Assembly (NCBI GenBank): GCA_030621455.1
Contig: JAUXHQ010000147.1
Coordinates: forward strand, 1-5,552
From: Deltaproteobacteria bacterium
GTDB lineage: Bacteria > Desulfobacterota > UBA8473
Length of the DNA stretch: 5,552 nucleotides
Direction of reading: 5' to 3'
The notes beneath the pieces were generated by a model. The model did no database searches. It was not told the DNA's origin and saw nothing but the letters and a program-made list of their open reading frames with translations. A program made the translations under genes and the position numbers. Positions 5,347 through 5,552 of the stretch are shown piece by piece. Position 1 is the first letter of the stretch. Every line of letters starts with the position of its first letter.

Positions 5347-5552
5347 ATGGAAGTGCCGGATCTTAAGGACAAGACTGCCATAGTGGGTGTGGGGACTACA
5401 CCGTTTAGCACCCTGTATAAAACACGTGACCCGAGGAGAAACGCTTACACACTTGGGCTCGAAGCCTTTGAGAACGCTCTCGAAGATTGCGGCCTGTGTA
5501 GAGAGGAGATAGATGGGGTAATAGTAAGTCGCATCCCCTCTTATACCAGGAT
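5347..5552 (+). CDS. Thiolase-like protein (SCP-x / acetyl-CoA acetyltransferase family), 5' part only
   Basis: The frame is open from the ATG to the window edge (68 residues). It begins with MEVPDLKDKT and AIVGVGTTPFS (11-21), followed by a helix ending in EAFENALEDCGLCREEIDGVIVSR (39-62). This order, a short beta strand with a GVGxTPF turn and then EAxxxALxDxGLxxxxIDGVIV, is characteristic of SCP-x/lipid-transfer-protein thiolases of bacterial acyl-CoA pathways. Family members of about 380-400 residues cleave or form 3-ketoacyl-CoA or act with a small DUF35/OB-fold partner. The catalytic Cys and His lie beyond the window, so activity cannot be judged. The gap to the mutase stop is 85 bases, with no convincing terminator or promoter, so co-transcription is likely. 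A role after the mutase step is inference. Confidence 0.82.
   Translation, partial: MEVPDLKDKTAIVGVGTTPFSTLYKTRDPRRNAYTLGLEAFENALEDCGLCREEIDGVIVSRIPSYTR

Overview
The window carries six protein genes, or parts of genes, and no RNA gene, CRISPR array or insertion sequence that I can see. The genes suggest a bacterium that metabolises unusual acyl-CoA compounds. They include a divergent adenosylcobalamin-type acyl-CoA mutase large subunit, the start of an SCP-x/thiolase-like gene and a MmgE/PrpD-family protein. The strong sigma70-type promoter, the AAGGAGG ribosome sites and the GGDEF protein all point to Bacteria rather than Archaea. Base composition is near balanced, and ATA (Ile) and AGG (Arg) codons look common in the mutase. 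This would fit an anaerobic fatty- or aromatic-acid degrader (for example Desulfobacterota, syntrophs or Chloroflexota), but the phylum cannot be fixed from the sequence alone.

Left part (1-1176, plus strand). A small acidic protein of unknown function, possibly the end of a longer one, overlaps by 4 bases (GTGA) a 313-residue signalling protein. That protein has a degenerate receiver domain followed by a GGDEF domain whose signature reads GGDDF. This pair converges, with a 3-base gap, on the next group.

Middle part (1180-3086, minus strand). A two-CBS-domain sensor protein is followed by a MmgE/PrpD-family protein. They are 167 bases apart, so they may be one operon or two units. A 10-base word (AGAGACACTT) upstream of the MmgE/PrpD gene recurs in the leader of the mutase gene, in the same orientation relative to each gene.

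Right part (3087-5552, plus strand). A 438-base divergent intergenic region holds a near-consensus promoter (TTGACA-17-TATACT) and a leader of about 155 bases with several inverted repeats. It drives the mutase gene and, 85 bases further on, a thiolase-like gene that is cut by the window edge. The mutase lacks the C-terminal cobalamin-binding domain, so it needs a separate small subunit, which is not in the window. Its catalytic barrel keeps the residues equivalent to Tyr89, Gln197, Arg207, Asn236 and His244 of methylmalonyl-CoA mutase. It also has about 14 extra residues in the substrate loop and several replaced active-site residues, so a substrate other than methylmalonyl-CoA is plausible. 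The likely theme is a carbon-skeleton rearrangement of an acyl-CoA followed by thiolytic or related chemistry. That pathway is inferred from neighbourhood, not shown.
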